The notes beneath the pieces are model-generated. The model saw only the letters and a list, made by a program, of their open reading frames with translations. It was not told where the DNA came from and made no database searches. A stretch of 64,000 nucleotides of DNA from Isoetes taiwanensis (taxonomy: Eukaryota; Streptophyta; Lycopodiopsida; Isoetales; Isoetaceae). The stretch is taken from NCBI GenBank assembly GCA_021234155.1, contig JAJEKV010000020.1, forward strand, positions 8,912,563-8,976,562. The letters are read 5' to 3'. Position 1 is the stretch's first letter. Every line of letters begins with the position of its first letter. The translations under genes were made by a program, and so were the position numbers. Below are positions 49,572 through 60,777 of this stretch, piece by piece.

Positions 49572-49585
49572 ATAATTCCATACCT
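49572..49585. repeat. Target-site duplication of the L1, left copy
   Basis: ATAATTCCATACCT, identical to 55371-55384 just after the poly-A tail. In the original sequence it spanned the exon 1/intron 1 junction of the minus-strand LPP-delta gene. Confidence 0.93.
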
Positions 49586-49799
49586 TTTCTGATGGTTTGG
49601 TTTGGCCCTGATGGGCCGGTCGACGGACATGGCAGATTTACCTTTTCTGCCATAACTTCTGCATCCGAGCTCGCTTTTTGGTGTGTCTGGGCTCTTTGGA
49701 AAGCTTGCGTCGAGGGCTTTCCATTAGTGTGTGTTGTGGTGGGTTGCTTTTTGCACAAGGCATCCGGATCTGGTCTGATCACTTTCGGCCACCTCATCC

Positions 49800-51545
49800 T
49801 TGATGGTGACGAAAGCACTCTCTTCTGTTTCTTCTTCTCAAGTGGCCTTCAAGCCCCCGATAGGGACGAAGTCTCATGCCGCTAAAGGGATGCAACGAGG
49901 AAAAGATCTGATGAAAGAGAGCTTGGTTCAAGAAGGTATGGATATCTCTCATATTGATTTTCCCCAATTACCATCTCGGGGTGTTCCCCCTAATGGTAAT
50001 AGAGCGTATGTGCCAAGTTAGCCTTTGTCTCCCCGTTGGTGCTCCCCGATATTAGAATTCAAAGGTGATAGTGCTTCTCTCCCCCAGCTCCCACAGGTTG
50101 TGGCTTCCGCCTCTGCATTACCATGGAGGTCTGGAAATTCAGTGACTAGGGTAACCAGGGAACGCTTTAGTGATTGGATTAAGAAAGTTTTGTCTTCTGC
50201 TATTTCTTCTTCGCGTGTTTGGAGCTATTGATTTGATGATTCATGAAAATAAAAGAGATATTGGATCCTTATTGGGCGAGCTTCTAGCACGTGAGGCAAT
50301 GACTTGACTTTTCTTTACCACCGGTGGAGGTGTTCTATGAACCGGAGGTATGTAGAGACACCCTTAAAAGCTTCCGGATATCATGTGGTAGAAATTGATC
50401 ATGATCTTCATAAGAAGTGTATTGGTAATTTGATGTCATTTGGAGTTGTGGGCCGTTATCTTTCGGTGTTTATTTGGATGTTAGAAAGCTTGGATACTGG
50501 TTAACAGGTCATCTTCGAAGAATTGGACTTCCTGGCTATCGCACATTGAAAATGTTAGATAAAAACTTTTTCTTGATTGTTTTTGATGATCTTTGGCAGA
50601 GCGAATCGGTTAATGGCACGAGGGGTTGATCCTATGTGGAGTGATTATATATTGTACCAGTCTTATTCTCCAGGTTTTAATCCCAACATGCTCAATGCTT
50701 TGAAAATGCCTTGCTGGCTCTCAATCTTCAATCTTCCTCCTGACTTGCTGGTCCCCGAGTTCCTCGTTAACATTGCTAATGGTTTGGGCACTCATTTGGC
50801 CCATTCCATTGTTGATGGGGCAAAGATCTGTGTGTCACTTCCCCTTGGTCATGCTTTGCCCGAAAGTCCGTTGTAATTAAAAGTGGCCCCATGTTTCTTA
50901 AGTTTGACTTGAAATTGCTTAATGGTCCTCAGCTTGCCCTCTTATTTCCTCAACTAGCAATGTTTGCAAACTTTCGAGCTAAGAGGCATAATCCTGTTGC
51001 TCTTCCCCACATGTCCATACCCTCTATTGCCACTCTTCCTGCTTCTATCCCCAATACTTCTACACCGCCTGTGTCTCTCTCTTCTCCTTCTCATTTTTGT
51101 CTTGTGCAAATCCAAAGAAATGTGGCGACCGTGTTTCCTTCCCTCTTCTTTTTGATGATGCTGCTACAGCTAAATTGCATTTGATTCAAATAGAACAAGA
51201 ACGGCAAGAACGGGTTCAAGCAGGATGGACAAAAGTGAGTTTGAAAAAAGCTGCAAGAAACAAATATGCTCACTTTGCTTCGTAGGTTGTCACTTCCACG
51301 AAGAGGCAAATGGGAGGGCTGGCCGAGGCCGAGGCTCTCCCTCACCACTTGAGTCTCATGGTGAAGCTGCACAAAATATGGGGAGGATAGAGCGAGAGGG
51401 AGGCTTTCCTCCGCCAAGAATTGCAAAGTGCACAATGGAAGGGTGGAGCAACAGAGGAGGCTCCCCTTACCACTTTCTAGGACTTGTTGGGCAGATCTCC
51501 CGAAAAGAATATCATGGGGCTGATGTGGTAGACATGCGATAGTGA
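49800..51545 (+). pseudogene. LINE ORF1 (nucleic-acid-binding protein), broken
   Basis: Pieces include a start region (MQRGKDLMKESLVQEGMDIS, about 49890), a conserved middle block (about 50577-50876) with SPGFNPNMLNALKMPCWLSI then FNLPPDLLVPEFLVNIANGLGT... of the DUF4283-like domain of plant L1 ORF1, and a C-terminal part at about 51097-51285. It binds element RNA in the retrotransposition particle. Several stops and at least three frame changes separate the pieces. Confidence 0.65.
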
Positions 51546-51576
51546 GTATGGAAGTGGAACATCCCAACTCAAGATT

Positions 51577-54500
51577 ATGAATATTGTGTCATGGAATGTT
51601 AGGGGCATTGCTTCTTCCCCCAAGAAAAAAGCGGTTGTCCCTTTATTTATCTAAATTTCCTATGGATTTTTGTTGCCTTCAAGAACACAAGTGTCGAAGA
51701 GGTGATGTACACAAGCTGGCTTCCATTCTAGGTCGTGAGTACAATGTTTTGGTGGCGGCAGCTGCCTCATCTAAAGCTGGGGTTCTCACTGCTTGGAGGC
51801 CTTCTATTGATGTGACATTTACTCAGACTGATAAGTTTGGTCGCTGGATTATTGTTAAATGGCAGGATAAGGGTCAGGAATGGGGTATTGTAAATATTTA
51901 TGCTCATAATCAACCGGGTCAAAGGGGTTCTTTATGGGCTTCTTTGAGGAGTAAGATGCTTAGACTTGGAAGTAATATTGCTTGGTTTATGGTTGGTGAC
52001 TTTAATATGGTAGAAGCAGAAGTTGATAGATGTGGTCGGGAATCACAAGTAATCCAAGGATTTGAGAGGGAACAGTGGCGACGTTTCCTGCTGGAGTGTG
52101 GATGGGCAGAAATTGATGGGGATCAGTCATACACATGGTGTAATGGTTGGACGGGTTATGGTAGAGCCTATGCTCGCCATGATCGTGGCTATTATAATGT
52201 TATTGTTGCTTTGCTTGGTACTTCCTTTTTCCACGGGACTAATCTATTGGATAGTTCCGTTTTCGGATCACAACCCACAATGGTTTTCTTACTGGCGGCA
52301 AATAATAGAAGGCCCGCTAAAACATTTTTCAAGCTCAATACCGTTACACGAAGAATGAAGAGTTTAAAAAGCAGTCAGTAAAGATCGTGGTCCACGGGCA
52401 TTAAGCTTCATCCGGGGGATGTCGGGGGTTGTAGGCGCCATGGCGGTCAAATCCTTTGCTAAGGAATGGGGTCATCGTAAAAGTGGTTGAGGCCAGAGGT
52501 CATTTGACAGCCTTATATCGGGGAGTTACAAATATGCGAGCTCACATTCCTTCTTCCGGCATTAGAGAGAAACAGATCTTACAAGAAATTAAAGATATTG
52601 AGATCATCAAGGCAGTTCTTTGGGAGCCGAAGTTGAAGGCTGGTTTGCAATGGTTTAAGTATGGTGATAGGTGTTCTCATTTCTTTTTTAGGGCGGCAAA
52701 ACGGAGGAGGATGGCTACTTCTATTAACTCTCTCACTCTCCCAGATGGCTCGGAGGTTTCTGATCCGGTGCACCTAAAGCAGCACCTACATAATCATTTT
52801 GCAGTATTCTTTGCTCGACATCGCTTACCATTTCAGGAGGACATGCAATCAGCTATGTTAACTAAAGTGCATTCTATTGTTTCAGCAGAGCAACGTTCAA
52901 TTTTAGAGACAAATATCACTAGAGACGATCTAGGCGCAGCGGCTCACCTATTGGAGAAAGGAAAATGTCCAGGTCTTGACGGTTTTCCAGTAGAATTTTT
53001 TCAAGAATATTGGGAGTGGATTGGAGATGATATATATAATGCATTTTGTGAATTTAGAAGATACAGAAGTTTGGACAAAATTCTTAACACAGGTGCTATT
53101 TCCCTCATTCCCAAGTGTAAAGAGCCCAAGACCATTTCGGATTGGCGTCCTATAACATTGCTCTGGCAGAGAAGTTGTGTGTTGTTCTTGCTGAGTCAAT
53201 TTCGTCCACCCAAATTGGGTTCTTGCCTGGAAGGTGTATTCTTGATAATGTTGCAGCGGCCTATGAAGGTATGTATTGGGCAAGGCTAAAGGCCCATCGT
53301 ATTGTGTATCTCAAACTTGTTTATTGGCTTTAGGGTTTGGTATCCCATTCACAAGAGATGTCATGAAGTTGCATACTTCAGCAAGATCTACAGTACTCTT
53401 CCAGGGAGAGCCCTCTGTTGTCTTTCCTGTTGGTAGAGGAGTTCGTCAAGGTTGCCCCTTGGCTCCATTGCTTTTTACAATAGTGGCAGAGGTGCTTTCA
53501 CAATTATTTTCTAGTGTTTGGCGAGGATGATGTGATCGGGGGTCTTCCTATGGAAAATGGCTCTCAAGAAATTATTAATCGATTATGCGATGATACCTTT
53601 CTATTTTTGAAAGCGATCGACAATCTCCAAAATGCAAAGCTTACGCTTGACACATTTTCCTTAGCCTCCGGAGTTTTGGTCGGTTGGCAAAAGTGTTACG
53701 CTTTGTGGACTCTAGATGATGAAGTCCCACCATGTGTTCTTGCTTACCCACGGAAGGTGTTGCCTCATGGGAAGGCAACCAAGCTTCTTGGTATCCCAAT
53801 GGGTATTCATGTTTCAACTTCCGATGCTTGGGATGTTATAATCGAGGGGTTCTTGAGGCACCTTTTTTTTGGTGGGATACGGCTAAGCTATCTATGCCCG
53901 AAAGGGTAACGGTTTGCTAAGCATGTCTTAAGCAACACACATGTCTATATGGCTTCGCCATTCTTGCTTCCCACTCAAATTTTCAGGAGATTGTGGGTGT
54001 TGTTAGAAACTTTATCCGGGGTGGAAATGAAGGGGGGGTAGTGGTGAAGGTTGCATGGTCTAAGTGTATAAAATCTAAGTCTGGCTTTGGAGGTTTGGGC
54101 ATGACAGATTTCCATTTGCGGAGTAAGGTTATGATCTCAAAATTCATTTGGCGGACTTCTACCATTAGGTAAGGATGATTCTCCGGGTTACGGCTTATTG
54201 CACGAGCTCTTACCCTCTTGTATCCCTTTTGGTAAAGTCACACTCAAACCTGTTCTTCCATGGAGTTTATTTTATGAGTTCGCGGCCTTATCATAATGCT
54301 TCTCCATTCTTAAAGGGATTGTTAGATTCCCGGCACCTGATCAAAACTTTATTTCACATCAGTCCAACTGCTTGTATGCAGTTGATCGCACCTTGTTGAT
54401 GGATCCCTCCGGTAGACAATCAACCACTTTGCTTTTACATGCACCCATTGACTCAAAGACATTGGAAAAGTGCTTGAATCTTAACTATTGCAGCATGGTA

Positions 54501-55248
54501 TGACTCGAGGCCGATTCTTCGACATGGGAGGCTTTTCGTTTAAAGTTTCTATTGGGGCGATGGGATAGAGTTCTTTGGCAAAAGTTGCTGATTTTCTATA
54601 GCCTATTCTGCCACACCAAGAAGATATTTTGGTATGGGTTTGTCATGAAGAAATTAAGGAGTGCAAACTTGTGAACTCTATGTATCGGTTGTTGCTTGAT
54701 AATTGATATTCTTCCTCCGATCTAATAAGTGGTCTCTTCAACTTCCTCCTCTTCAATGGCGAAGGTGTGGTCTTGGGCATGGGACAAGCTACTTCATCCT
54801 AAAGTGGCGTTCTTTGGTGGCGATTCTTCATAGGTGTCTGCGGGTTAATGTGCTTGTCCATAAATTTAACCCTAGAATATCAAATCAGTGTCCAGTATGC
54901 AAGCGTGGATCTGAGACCATTGAGCATTGCTTTTTCATGTGTGAACACCTTAGACAGGTATGGGACTGGTTGTTTTCCCTTTTTCAGGTTTCACTGCTTT
55001 TGGCAATTTACCCAAGTACCTGGACAGAGTTACAAGGCCAGGCTTTTCATCTAGCAGCAGGATGGTTGCTTTGGACTATCTGGAAAAGACGAAGATTGGT
55101 AATCTTCAAAGGTCTGGATGTGGCAGATAATCGTGTTCTCCAAGAAGCTCAAGGTTACATTATAAAGTCGTATCATTGTTCTTCACTTGCCCCTCGCAAG
55201 AGGCGATTGATTTTTGAGGAGTTTTTGGATGTGCACTCTTATGCTTAG
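51577..55248 (+). pseudogene. LINE ORF2: APE endonuclease, reverse transcriptase, zf-RVT; broken
   Basis: ATG at 51577 opens MNIVSWNVRGIASSPKKK, the endonuclease start. A frame change soon after leads to QEHKC, VGDFNMVEAEVDR and SYTWCNGW (to 52380). RT follows: LEKGKCPGLDGFPVEFF (about 52960), SLIPKCKEPKTISDWRPI (about 53110), RQGCPLAPLLF (about 53445), and LCDDTFLF (about 53580) where (F/Y)ADDT is expected, so the catalytic box is altered. The end has CPVCKRGSETIEHCFFMCEH (about 54890), the zf-RVT domain, and the stop at 55248. In a working element this protein nicks the target and copies the RNA. At least six frame changes or stops break it. Confidence 0.85.
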
Positions 55249-55370
55249 GCAGGTTGCTTCACTCGGTGGGTCTTCGCTTATCCGCTGAGATTTTATTCCT
55301 GTCTCTGCATTTATACTTGTATTTGACTCTTTGATTGAATAAAGTCTGACGTCCTTCAACAAAAAAAAAA

Positions 55371-55384
55371 ATAATTCCATACCT
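55371..55384. repeat. Target-site duplication of the L1, right copy
   Basis: ATAATTCCATACCT directly after the poly-A tail. Read on the minus strand it covers AG|GTATGGAATTAT, the splice donor of LPP-delta exon 1 (which ends at 55383). Confidence 0.93.
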
Positions 55385-55642
55385 GAACAGAAAGAACAGT
55401 ACAAGTTCCCCTCTCGACCTGTCGAAGAACCCACAGCTGCACCCAGGATCGGATCCGTCTAGTCAAAGAGATAGAGCTAGCAATATGCACCCCACCCAGC
55501 ACACTGATAAGGGAAACAACCTGCCAAACGGGAACAACTTCTGCCATTTGGATATGACAAGATTTTTTGCTCACTATGTTCTCGTCTCTTTTGAATTAAA
55601 CAGAGCCCACATAGACAGATTCTAAGTGTTAGGAATCATCCA

Positions 55643-55927
55643 ATGCAGGCCCGAAAAGCACTCAAGACTGAGAAAACGGCTCCAGAGAAAGGTAAAACAA
55701 AGGAATTGAAGGGCAAAGCAGATTTTGCGCTGCAAATCCTAGAGAAAATCAGGCGAGCAAAGGAAGACAGTAAGAAAGGGAGACTAGAAAACAGAGGCCA
55801 CAGAGATATAGTGATGTTGATCCATGTATGTACAACTATGAAGTGCTCCTTCATATCTGAAACTTCGACTGGAAAACTAAATGCTCAAAATATTAATGTT
55901 AACATGGGTAAAACTAGCACTATGTAA
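55643..55927 (+). CDS. Unrecognised Lys-rich ORF, 94 codons
   Basis: MQARKALKTEKTAPEKGKTK...ILEKIRRAKEDSKKGRLE is highly charged, possibly coiled or disordered, and lies divergently about 100 bases upstream of LPP-delta exon 1. The second half looks less protein-like. Its family is unknown. It may be a first exon or chance within the 5' region of the LPP-delta copy. Confidence 0.22.
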   Translation: MQARKALKTEKTAPEKGKTKELKGKADFALQILEKIRRAKEDSKKGRLENRGHRDIVMLIHVCTTMKCSFISETSTGKLNAQNINVNMGKTSTM

Positions 55928-56240
55928 CAGTGAAGTTACCATATGATCAGTGAAAAGCTATATCAACTGTCCCTTTCAATCTTCAGCTCTATATATTTTC
56001 TGGACTGATGAGCATTGTGTGTTCCCCCAACCAGCAATAGATGATCCTTAACCATTAGTGCATGATATAGAAAACCAGGTTGTAGTAGCCACAGAGAGGA
56101 TTAGTCGAGAAATGTTCATAGCTCTCTTCCTGCTGATAATTTTGACCATATATGCCAGCATTTGGAGAAATCAGCTGAGTACATTACGACAGATCATTAA
56201 TGCTCTTAGTTATACACTTGCAAATTAATGTAAAATGGTA

Positions 56241-58330
56241 TCAATAAATGCCATTTGCGAAATGATGTATACAATGAGCATCCTTTATTATAAAATCTCT
56301 CATTTCAATCTTCGAGATAATCTTCATTGCATTGTGGCAGTCTATACACATTGAAAGATTCTTTGTTGCTCGGATGACTATCCCAGGTAGTGTACTTATA
56401 AGTCCAAAGGCTATAGCCAGTTTCTCAGAATGTCCACACAAGGCGTCTTCCTTCTCCTTGTCTGTAATCTTGTTCAACACCAACTCAAGTTTTGGTTTCT
56501 ATCCTGCCTCCTTCAAGCGACTACTTAGCCTTTTTAACATAATATTGACCTCCTTACTCTGTGGATGGTTCTTGTCCCCAACAATGAACTCGTGCACATT
56601 GTTGTCAACCTCAATCCATGTTCTTGCAAGTTTTTTCCATGCCACATGCTGATTGCCTATTTTAGCAGAATCCGCTCCCATGCATGCATCAGAATAAATG
56701 CCTGACATGAACACATATGTACCTGCGTGCTGCGGATCTAAATGAATAATTTGGTCGAAACAATGCCTTCCTAGGTTCATGTGGCCATACATCCTGCAAG
56801 CAGAAAGCAAAGCTGTCCAAATAGTAATGTCTGGTTGGATTATTTGAACTAGCTTCCATGCCTCGTTCAAGCATCTTGCACGTCCAAGGAGATCAATTAT
56901 GCAGTTATAGTGAAGCGTTTGTGGAGTAATGTCATGCTCAGCTTTCATAGATTGGAAATACTTGAGACCTTTCTCTAATGAACAAGTATGGCTGCATGTA
57001 CCAAGAATACTGGCAAATGTTGCACCATTAGGTCTAATGTCTTGCCTTTGCATCTCTTCAAAGCACTGCTCATCCAATCTAACATTGTGACAAAGGGCAT
57101 ATCCTGCAAGCATAGCACCCCATGACATTATATTCTGGTTCTGCAATTTGTCAAAAACTATGCGTGCCTGGTCCATACTCCCACATTTTGTATACATATA
57201 TATCGACAAACTGGTTCCCCATTGTGATATCAAATTGAACTCCACTCGGAACTATCTGCTGATGAACTTGTTTGCCCTTTTCTATGGCTCCTAGAATACC
57301 ACATGCTTTTAAGATGCTTGAAAATGTGAAGTTATCTGAACATATGCCATTGCACTGCATCATGTGAAAACATTTCAGAGCAAGAAGCCCTTCCCTATGT
57401 TCAGTATATCCTGCAATCATTGTACCCCAAGTGATGACATTTAGGCTCGTAAGATTGTCAAAGACTTCGCGAGCTTTCTTTAGGTCCCCACATTTTGCAT
57501 ACATGTCAACAAGAGAATTCTCAACAACAATGTCCATATGCATCCCGGTCTTTATAACCCATTCATGAATTTGTTTTCCTTTTTGTAAGTCTCGTATGCT
57601 GGCACATGCTTTCAGCAAGCTTGAAACTATGAACTTATCTGGTTTTATCCTTTCAGCCTCCATCTCATCAAAAACATTTACAGCAAGGAGTCCTTCCCCA
57701 TATTGAGCACATCCTGCAATCATTAAACACCAGGTGCTCATATCTCGGTTTGTCAATTTGCTAAAAATATTAAGTGCCTCTTCCATGCTTCCAATTTTAA
57801 GATAGATATCGAGAATTGTATTCCCCATAACTATATCAATTTTGGGACCACCCCCACATGCGATGATCTGTTCATGGATATGACGGCCATGTTGTATTGC
57901 ATTAACACTGCCACAAGCCTTGAGCATACCCCAGTATGCAACTTTGTTAGGCTTTACGCCCTCACTGCATTCTACAGAAGTATTCCATCGCAAGTTGCCC
58001 TTTCCCAAGTTGGGCATATCCTATGATAATTGAACAAAATGTCACTAGATCTCTATTAAGTGATTCAAAGACCCTGCCTGCTTCGTCTAATCTCATACAC
58101 TTGGTATACATGTCAACAAGTGTATTTCCAACTATAACATCGGATTCAAACTCATTTTCAATGATCTGCTCGTGGATGGATCTTCCAATTACTATAGCCC
58201 CTATACTGCCGCATGCCTTTAAGCCACTTGAAAATGTATATTGTCCAGGCTTCATGCCCTCATCTTGCATCTTGTTGAAGCACTGCAGGGTAAGAAGGCC
58301 CTCGCCATGCTGTGCATATCCTACATGTTT
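56241..58330 (-). pseudogene. PPR-DYW protein gene, truncated and frameshifted
   Basis: On the minus strand a PLS-type pentatricopeptide array runs from about 58330 (GYAQHGEGLLTLQCFNKMQ) through repeated blocks such as LKACGSIGAI, GNTLVDMYTKC, NSLVDMYAKCGDLKKAREVF and DIYMYTKC-like, then an E-region (LLSACRMYGHMNLG, WIEVDNNVHEFIVGD) and a DYW-like cytidine deaminase remnant (HSEKLAIAFGL, CIDCHNAMK, HHFANG). Such proteins bind organellar RNA and carry out C-to-U editing. Breaks: a frameshift near 57980, another near 57190 in an AT-repeat, a TAG at about 56499 right after LKEAG, and loss of the last CSCGDYW-type residues, since the frame stops after HHFANGIY. The N-terminus is missing upstream of about 58330. 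About eight to ten PPR motifs remain. It is a pseudogene. Confidence 0.88.
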
Positions 58331-58526
58331 AAAAGAAAAGAAATGTTCTTGAAGCTTCTGAAAAAGGGTTGAGGGTTATGCTGCCTGCTTCAGCTACTGC
58401 TCTGTTAGAAAAAAAATCGTAGCCTTGCTCAGCTCAGAAGACCGCTCCTGCAATTTGTGCTTAAGATTTACACTCCATCGATTTATTTTCAGTAATGATA
58501 GAAGGCAGAGGAGAATACCCTGCCAT
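58331..58526. other. Short spacer between PPR remnant and R1
   Basis: About 200 bases, no feature seen. The PPR homology stops at an acceptor-like AACATGTAG. Confidence 0.3.
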
Positions 58527-58728
58527 ATTCATCAAATTCGAGCTTCAGTATGCCATCCCAGTTAACCGGTTGGAGCATCCGCAATTCAGAAGGCAGGTGA
58601 CCGCCAGTTTACAGGGGACAATGGGTTTTGAGCAGTCACCAGCATATCTTAGGTATATTCTAGCATATACCTAGGATATGCCAAAAACCCACATAAACAA
58701 GGGTTTGCCCCTAGGGGCAACCCAAAAA
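58527..58728. repeat. Dispersed repeat R1, copy 2 (202 bp)
   Basis: Same 202-base length as 40999-41200. It contains the hairpin CATATCTTAGGTATA..TATACCTAGGATATG and the terminal palindrome GGGTTTGCCCCTAGGGGC followed by AACCCAAAAA. Confidence 0.85.
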
Positions 58729-58756
58729 GATATCATATAGAACTTTAATTACTTTT

Positions 58757-58790
58757 ACTACTCATGATACCCAGCGTTGTTGGGCGTAAT
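58757..58790 (-). mobile_element. Degenerate Helitron-like 3' end
   Basis: The minus strand reads GCCCAACAACGCTGGG, a stem-loop, followed by TATCATGAGTAG and T. Layout and CAACGC loop resemble the ends at 41332 and 35996, but CTRR is not preserved. R1 copies lie close to two of these termini (58728/58757 and 41200/41332). Confidence 0.3.
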
Positions 58791-59941
58791 TTATGTACAT
58801 GTTGCATTGTTAAGCAAGGCCATTCGTGGACCACATAGTTGTTTGAATAAAACAATTCAATCCCTATTAATTGTAGTTGTGTAGTTGTGCGTTGTTGGGC
58901 TAGAAAGCTGATGTTAGACTACATGGTCTTGTAGTCTAGTGATTGTTGGTTATGAGTCTAGAATTTGTTATCCAACCTAATAAGGTGCCTTTTGAGACAT
59001 TCTTGTTTTGGCGACATATGGAACATTCTTTGAAATGGATGATCCAAACATATCATTTCATGTTTTTTCCAATCTAGGGGTAACTCGAAAGGGGTGCTCG
59101 ATGTCGTAGGGCTCTAAGGGGTGTTCGGTGCCTTTGGGCTCTTATTTGGCTTTCACAATAATGCCTTATATTGAAACATTTATCAAAGGGAGTTGTATAA
59201 GTCATTATCGAAGGATTCTATAATTGAGTGTTCTTGAGGGCAAGGTGTTAGGTAATAATTTGCTCCCTAATTTTTTAGGGTACATTGTATAAATGATGAT
59301 GTGGGAACAATCATCTTTTTATTTATTTTCTATCCAAAAGTTGTAGATTCAAATGGATACAAATTCCTAAAGGCAAGATGGTAGATGACAATTCTCAAAT
59401 TTGTGCTCGCTATTTGGGGTGTGATATCCTTGCATATCTTTAGAGCTTACTATATCTATACAATTGCTAAACTTTTGAATCACATAACACTTCACAACAT
59501 TGGCCAAAGTGAAGTATGAGCCTTGAAAGACCAAGTGCAATTGTATCAAGGCATAGGAAGACAGTGGACATGGTTCATGATAAGATATAAAACTATTCTC
59601 CATGAAGCTAGAACTTAGTTATCAAATAAAAAAATAATAGAAGAAATTGTAATGGTAGGATTGTACAGGCTTTGCCGAATCATTCTTAAAACATAGCTTG
59701 TATTGGACTCTAATAAAGATTGGCATCCGATATGACATTCAAGGGTTTTCCATTAAACATGGATTGGTTATCCCAACCTACCTGTGACGTGACATTGCAC
59801 CATTATTTAATGTTCAATTCTCAGCCATCTCTGGATATAAGAATTATTACCAGCTAAAGCAGATGAAGCAGTGCCACCTTTGATCATGTAATGGAACCTC
59901 CATAGCAGCACCAGAATATAGTGCAAATAGTACTCATAAGG
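58791..59941. other. Intergenic, nothing recognised
   Basis: About 1.15 kb without a recognisable gene. May be the body of the degenerate Helitron. Confidence 0.35.
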
Positions 59942-59949
59942 CATATAAG

Positions 59950-60294
59950 CAGTGTTGTTACGTACTTACCGTACCTGTACGGTACTGTAAGTATTTTACG
60001 TATCATACCTCGTAACGTACCTTTGAGTTTTTAACGTACCGAAAAAAAACAAGTACGTTAAAAAGTGTTGTTATCGTACCTATAAAATACGTACCGTACC
60101 TATAAAATACTTATAAAATACTTACAATACCTTTAAAATACCTATAAAATACGTACCGTACCTATAAAATACTTACCGTACTTGTGTTGAAAACTACCAA
60201 AATTTGACACAAAAATAATGCATTTTTTATTCCGTACGTACCTAAGGTACGCTAAGTACTTGAAAGTTACCGTACCCGTACGGATACAACACTG
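59950..60294. mobile_element. hAT-type MITE with 8-bp target duplication
   Basis: Terminal inverted repeats CAGTGTTGT...ACAACACTG (nine exact bases, imperfect beyond) bound a 345-bp element. Both sides carry the perfect 8-bp duplication CATATAAG (59942-59949 and 60295-60302). TIRs starting CAGTG and an 8-bp duplication are diagnostic of the hAT superfamily. It encodes nothing. The interior is an array of ACGTACCGTACC / TATAAAATAC units and is densely packed with GTAC. The flawless duplication indicates a recent insertion. Confidence 0.9.
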
Positions 60295-60777
60295 CATATA
60301 AGATGATCAGTTATATTGCTTTTACCATTTGAAAAACGAACAAATAAATCAGGCACTCAAGAAGTTAATCTGGTCAATAAATATAGCATATCATAAACAT
60401 GCATATATGAAATGCAAATATAGACATAATACAGATCTGGCAATGGGCTTCTCCATTTGAGCTTCAACAATAACAAAACATGCTGGAACGGCTTCATTTA
60501 ACTTAACATTTTGCAACTAATCATGGATGCAGATTGAATAGTTTTGTAGCAAACTTTCTACAATGACAGGTAAGACATTCCAAATGTCACATGTCAAGCT
60601 GCACATCCGTATTGGCCCGAGAACTATACAACATTAAGGATAATATTTGTCAATGCAAAGTTTCAAATGTGCTTGAAGTATGCTCAATCTAGAAAATGCC
60701 TTGATCATGCACACTATCCTCAATCTAAACCTATATTAACATTTATATTCATTATTGTCTGTACTCATTATTTGTTT

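Larger units (their letters stand above)
49586..55370 (+). mobile_element. L1-type LINE, full-length insertion
   Basis: A 5.8-kb element bounded by the 14-bp duplication ATAATTCCATACCT and ending in AATAAAGTCTGACGTCCTTC, AAC and a 10-base poly-A. It carries an ORF1 region (about 49800-51545) and an ORF2 (51577-55248) with APE endonuclease, reverse transcriptase and a C-terminal zf-RVT zinc region. Because the target duplication is perfect and the 5' end is not truncated, this is a complete and probably relatively recent insertion, though both ORFs now contain stops and frameshifts. It lies antisense inside intron 1 of the LPP-delta copy. Confidence 0.93.
47417..55547 (-). pseudogene. LPPD: Sphingoid/lipid phosphate phosphatase delta-like gene, broken and split by a LINE
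   Basis: Exons on the minus strand: 55547-55383 (MAEVVPVWQVVSLISVLG...), 49359-49216 (ending FYTAFLPLLFW), 49128-49054 (SGHCSLARRMTFLMAL), 48958-48838 (DLVSAPRPPSPQVRRL), part of the next at about 47692-47620 (LFWIVTCILFATIILVAFG) and 47545-47417 (GRVYLGMHMPMDIFAG). The first three join in phase. The product resembles LPP-delta, an ER PAP2-family enzyme that dephosphorylates long-chain-base phosphates. PAP2 motifs 1 (K..APRP) and 3 (GRVYLGMH...D) are present. Motif 2 (GLPSSHT) is destroyed by a deletion of about 10 bases in exon 4, after which HTINTICLS appears in another frame. The fifth exon runs into repeat R2 on its 5' side. The C-terminal half is missing, and a 5.8-kb LINE fills intron 1. 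Introns are retained, so it is not a retrocopy. Confidence 0.82.

Noticed and set aside
51091-51567. Minus-strand ORF of 158 codons
   Set aside because: Shadow of the L1 ORF1/ORF2 junction on the opposite strand.
56499-56501. The TAG after LKEAG in the PPR gene as an editable stop (ferns edit U to C)
   Set aside because: Such editing is known for organellar transcripts. This is a nuclear gene with two further frameshifts and a lost C-terminus, so a pseudogene is the simpler reading.
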